This document shows positions 61,500 to 64,000 of a DNA stretch of 64,000 bases, in pieces. Positions within the stretch are counted from its first letter, which is position 1; every line of letters starts with the position of its first letter. The DNA is taken from positions 1,054,001 through 1,118,000 of the forward strand of contig NZ_CP034753.1 in assembly GCF_004006235.1 (NCBI RefSeq). Reading direction: 5' to 3'. The stretch is from Agromyces sp. LHK192. GTDB lineage: Bacteria; Actinomycetota; Actinomycetes; Actinomycetales; Microbacteriaceae. Below the pieces are notes generated by a model. The model was not told the DNA's origin and made no database searches. It saw only the letters and a program-made list of their open reading frames with translations. The position numbers and the translations under genes are program-made.

Positions 61500-62840
61500 A
61501 TGAAGAGCAAGCTCCTGGCGATCGCCGGGGTGGCCGCCGTCTCGGCCGCCGCCCTGACCGGTTGCGCCCCCGGCGACGGCGGTGACTCGGCGAAGAGCGA
61601 GTGCACCAACACGATCGTGAACCCCGACGCGACCCAGGTCAGCGTCTGGGCCTGGTACCCCGCCTTCGAGGGCGTGGTCGACCTGTTCAACGAGACCCAC
61701 GACGACGTCCAGGTCTGCTGGACCAACGCCGGTCAGGGCAACGACGAGTACACGAAGTTCTCCACCGCGATCGAGGCCGGCTCGGGTGCGCCCGACGTCA
61801 TCATGCTCGAGTCCGAGGTGCTCTCGAGCTTCTCGATCCGCGACGCGCTCGTCGACCTGAGCGAGTACGGCGCCGCCGACGTCGAGGGTGACTACACCGC
61901 GGGCGCGTGGAAGGACGTCTCCTCGGGCGACGCGGTCTACGGCATCCCGGTCGACGGCGGCCCCATGGGCATGCTGTACCGCAAGGACATCCTCGACCAG
62001 TACGGCATCGCGGCGCCCACCACGTGGGACGAGTTCGCGGCCGCCGCGCAGGCGCTGAAGGATGCCGGTGCGCCCGGCGTGCTCGCCGACTTCCCGACGA
62101 ACGGCCGCGCGTACAACCAGGCCCTCTTCGCGCAGGCCGGCTCGACGCCGTGGACCTACGACAGCGCGAACCCGACCGAGATCGGCATCGAGGTCAACGA
62201 CCAGGGCTCGAAGGACGTGCTCGCGTACTGGGACGACCTGGTGCAGAACGGCCTCGTCGCGACCGACGACGCGTTCACGGCCGACTACAACACGAAGCTC
62301 GTCGACGGCTCCTACGCGATCTACGTCGCAGCCGCCTGGGGCCCCGGCTACCTCGCCGGCCTCAGCGACGCCGACGCCGACGCGCAGTGGGTGGCCGCGC
62401 CCGTCCCGCAATGGGACCCGGCGAACCCCGTCCAGATCAACTGGGGCGGCTCGACCTTCGCGGTGACCAGCCAGGCGAAGGACAAGGAGGCGGCCGCGGT
62501 CGTCGCCAAGGAGATCTTCGGCACCGAGGAGGCGTGGAAGATCGGCATCGAGGAGGCCGCGCTGTTCCCGCTGTGGAAGCCGATCCTCGAGTCCGACTAC
62601 TTCCGCGACCTCGAGTACCCGTTCTTCGGCGGCCAGCAGATCAACAAGGACGTGTTCCTCGAGGCCGCGGCCGGCTACGAGGGCTTCACGTTCAGCCCCT
62701 TCCAGAACTACGCGTACGACCAGCTCACCGAGCAGCTGTTCGCGATGGTGCAGGGCGAGAAGAGCTCCGACCAGGCGCTCGACGACCTGCAGGCGTCGCT
62801 CGAGAAGTACGCCGGCGAGCAGGGCTTCACCCTGCAGTAG
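61500..62840 (+). CDS. Sugar ABC transporter substrate-binding lipoprotein
   Basis: 446 residues. The signal peptide ends in ALTGC (Cys22). VSVWAWYPAFEGVVDLFNETHDDVQVCW, FSTAIEAGSGAPDVIMLESEVL and AVYGIPVDGGPMGMLYRKDILDQYGI show a family 1 extracellular solute-binding protein (PF01547), related to those for plant-derived oligosaccharides. It presents the sugar to the permeases that follow. The ribosome-binding site is weak (GAGAAAGAG some 12 bases upstream). No ATPase is seen, so a shared one is likely. The sugar is unknown. Confidence 0.9.
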   Translation: MKSKLLAIAGVAAVSAAALTGCAPGDGGDSAKSECTNTIVNPDATQVSVWAWYPAFEGVVDLFNETHDDVQVCWTNAGQGNDEYTKFSTAIEAGSGAPDVIMLESEVLSSFSIRDALVDLSEYGAADVEGDYTAGAWKDVSSGDAVYGIPVDGGPMGMLYRKDILDQYGIAAPTTWDEFAAAAQALKDAGAPGVLADFPTNGRAYNQALFAQAGSTPWTYDSANPTEIGIEVNDQGSKDVLAYWDDLVQNGLVATDDAFTADYNTKLVDGSYAIYVAAAWGPGYLAGLSDADADAQWVAAPVPQWDPANPVQINWGGSTFAVTSQAKDKEAAAVVAKEIFGTEEAWKIGIEEAALFPLWKPILESDYFRDLEYPFFGGQQINKDVFLEAAAGYEGFTFSPFQNYAYDQLTEQLFAMVQGEKSSDQALDDLQASLEKYAGEQGFTLQ

Positions 62841-62850
62841 GAGCAGGCGA

Positions 62851-62884
62851 GCGGATGCCTCGTGGCCGTGCCCGAGGCATCCGC
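62851..62884. terminator. 12-bp hairpin between binding-protein and permease genes
   Basis: GCGGATGCCTCG (62851-62862), a 10-base loop and the exact complement (62873-62884) begin 11 bases past the binding-protein stop, matching the arrangement in the other two sugar ABC operons. Confidence 0.75.
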
Positions 62885-62937
62885 ACCGCTCCTGCGCATC
62901 CCATCGATCGACGACTGCCTCGACGAGGAGAGCGAGC

Positions 62938-63894
62938 ATGACCATCCAGACCACCGCCGCGCCGCCGCCTACGGCGACGCGCAGCGGGCGCGACGCCCGC
63001 AAGCCTCGCGGGTCGAGGCTCGAACGCCGACGGCAGCGCTGGGGCTGGCTGTTCGTGAGCCCGTTCCTCGTCGTCTTCGCGGCGTTCCTCGTCTTCCCGT
63101 TGTTCTACGCGTTCGGGATGAGCCTGTTCACCTCGACGCTCGCGACGGGCACGAAGTTCACGGGCATCGACAACTACCTCAAGGCGTTCACCGACCCGTT
63201 GTTCCTCGAGGGCCTGCTGCGGGTCGGCGCGTACGCGCTCGTGATGATCCCGGCCCAGTTGCTGGTCGCCCTCGTCGCCGCCCTCGTGCTCGACAGCCTG
63301 ACGACCTGGGTCTCGAAGCTCTCGCGGCTGCTGATCTTCGCGCCGTACGCGATCCCGGTCGTCATCGGGGCGCTCATGTGGAGCTTCCTCTACAGCCCGC
63401 GCTTCGGGCCGGCGACCACCCTGTTCGACCTCGTCGGCCTCGACGCACCGAGCTTCCTGGCCCCCGACACGATCTTCGGCAGCCTCGTCAACATCGTGAC
63501 CTGGCAGTGGTCGGGCTACTACATGGTCGTGATCTACGCAGCGCTCCGGTCGATCGACCCGTCGATCTACGAGGCCGCCCGCATCGACGGCGCGAACGGG
63601 TTCCAGACCGCCACCCGCATCAAGGTGCCGATGATCTCGTCGTCGATGGTCATGGTGATCACCTTCGCGCTCATCGGCACGCTCCAGTTCTTCACCGAAC
63701 CCGTGGTGCTGCGCAACATCGCGCAGGGCGCGATCGACGCGGCGTACACGCCGAACATGTACGCGTACTCGCTCGCCTTCAGCTACAGCCAGTTCAACTA
63801 CGCGTCGACGATCGCGTTCGCGCTCGGCATCCTCGTGTTCGCCGGCTCGTACCTGTTCCTCTTCCTCACGCGCAAGCAGAGCGGACTGAAGTGA
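62938..63894 (+). CDS. Carbohydrate ABC transporter permease (MalF family)
   Basis: 318 residues. A basic N-terminus (RLERRRQRWGW) precedes six hydrophobic helices. The EAA loop reads SIYEAARIDGANGFQTATRIKVPMI. GAGGAG lies before the ATG. It is the second gene of the operon, and its stop overlaps the next permease's ATG by one base (TGATG). Paired with the MalG-type subunit, it forms the membrane channel for an unknown oligosaccharide. Confidence 0.92.
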   Translation: MTIQTTAAPPPTATRSGRDARKPRGSRLERRRQRWGWLFVSPFLVVFAAFLVFPLFYAFGMSLFTSTLATGTKFTGIDNYLKAFTDPLFLEGLLRVGAYALVMIPAQLLVALVAALVLDSLTTWVSKLSRLLIFAPYAIPVVIGALMWSFLYSPRFGPATTLFDLVGLDAPSFLAPDTIFGSLVNIVTWQWSGYYMVVIYAALRSIDPSIYEAARIDGANGFQTATRIKVPMISSSMVMVITFALIGTLQFFTEPVVLRNIAQGAIDAAYTPNMYAYSLAFSYSQFNYASTIAFALGILVFAGSYLFLFLTRKQSGLK

Positions 63895-64000
63895 TGACCC
63901 TCCACGCCAGCACCACCGGCCCCGAGCCGATGACGACGGTCACCGGCATGCCGAGTCGCACCCCGCGCGGACCCCGTGGACGCTCCGGCCGCGAGGGCGG
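63894..64000 (+). CDS. Second carbohydrate ABC permease (N-terminus only)
   Basis: Only 35 codons are visible: MTLHASTTGPEPMTTV followed by a Pro/Arg/Gly-rich basic segment typical of the cytoplasmic start of MalG-type permeases. The assignment rests on operon position, since two permeases normally follow a family 1 binding protein. The rest lies beyond the window. Confidence 0.6.
   Translation, partial: MTLHASTTGPEPMTTVTGMPSRTPRGPRGRSGREG

Overview
The window is about 64 kb of very GC-rich DNA from an actinobacterium, most likely Microbacteriaceae and Agromyces-like. The reasons are strong GC third-position bias, many overlapping ATGA/GTGA gene junctions, actinobacterial TANNNT -10 boxes a few bases before start codons, heavy use of the motif GGATGCC/GGCATCC, and an intergenic palindrome of the GTCGAGTAGCG...CGATACGC type that I associate with this family. 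I see no rRNA, tRNA, CRISPR array, transposase or prophage gene. Taxonomy is inferred from style and gene content, not from a marker gene.

Layout. 1-14.4 kb is mixed housekeeping: a truncated Lrp regulator, a coiled-coil protein, a secreted lipase-type hydrolase, two NUDIX hydrolases, a PHP phosphoesterase, a Cys-rich DUF1540 protein beside a DtxR-like box, a MarR/F420-reductase divergon, a metallo-beta-lactamase-fold hydrolase, a lipase maturation factor, a soluble Ser/Thr kinase, an AI-2E-type permease and an animal-type haem peroxidase. 14.6-18 kb is a sugar ABC operon with a periplasmic-binding-protein-I type lipoprotein. 19.5-25.8 kb holds two Gfo/Idh/MocA oxidoreductases, a DUF993 aldolase-like protein, a TIM-barrel isomerase and their LacI regulator. 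27.1-33.3 kb is an oxidative uronate/aldarate pathway (uronate dehydrogenase, enolase-superfamily dehydratase, keto-deoxy-aldarate dehydratase, 2-oxoglutarate semialdehyde dehydrogenase) with its own LacI regulator.

33.3-42.2 kb carries an M24-fold protein lacking metal ligands, a flavoprotein reductase fused to a cyclic-nucleotide-binding domain, a GH42 beta-galactosidase, ThuA, glycerate kinase and a short GntR/DUF1648 pair. 42.3-57.6 kb is the xylan/xylose block: xylulokinase, xylose isomerase, a MOSC protein, a LacI regulator, a multidomain secreted GH10 xylanase, a GH3 glycosidase, a complete oligosaccharide ABC importer and a ROK regulator. 57.8-64 kb has a Bcr/CflA-type exporter, a PAP2 phosphatase, a LacI regulator with perfect palindromic operators and a third sugar ABC operon running off the end.

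How it works together. The theme is plant-polysaccharide breakdown. Secreted xylanase cuts xylan, the ABC system imports oligomers, GH3 hydrolyses them, and XylA/XylB feed xylose to the pentose phosphate pathway. Uronic acid side groups can be oxidised to 2-oxoglutarate by the uronate block. Each block has its own repressor and recognisable operators. Recurrent architectural features are near-leaderless promoters, a GC hairpin directly after each of the three binding-protein genes, tandem repeats carrying stop codons at gene 3' ends, and long inverted repeats between genes.
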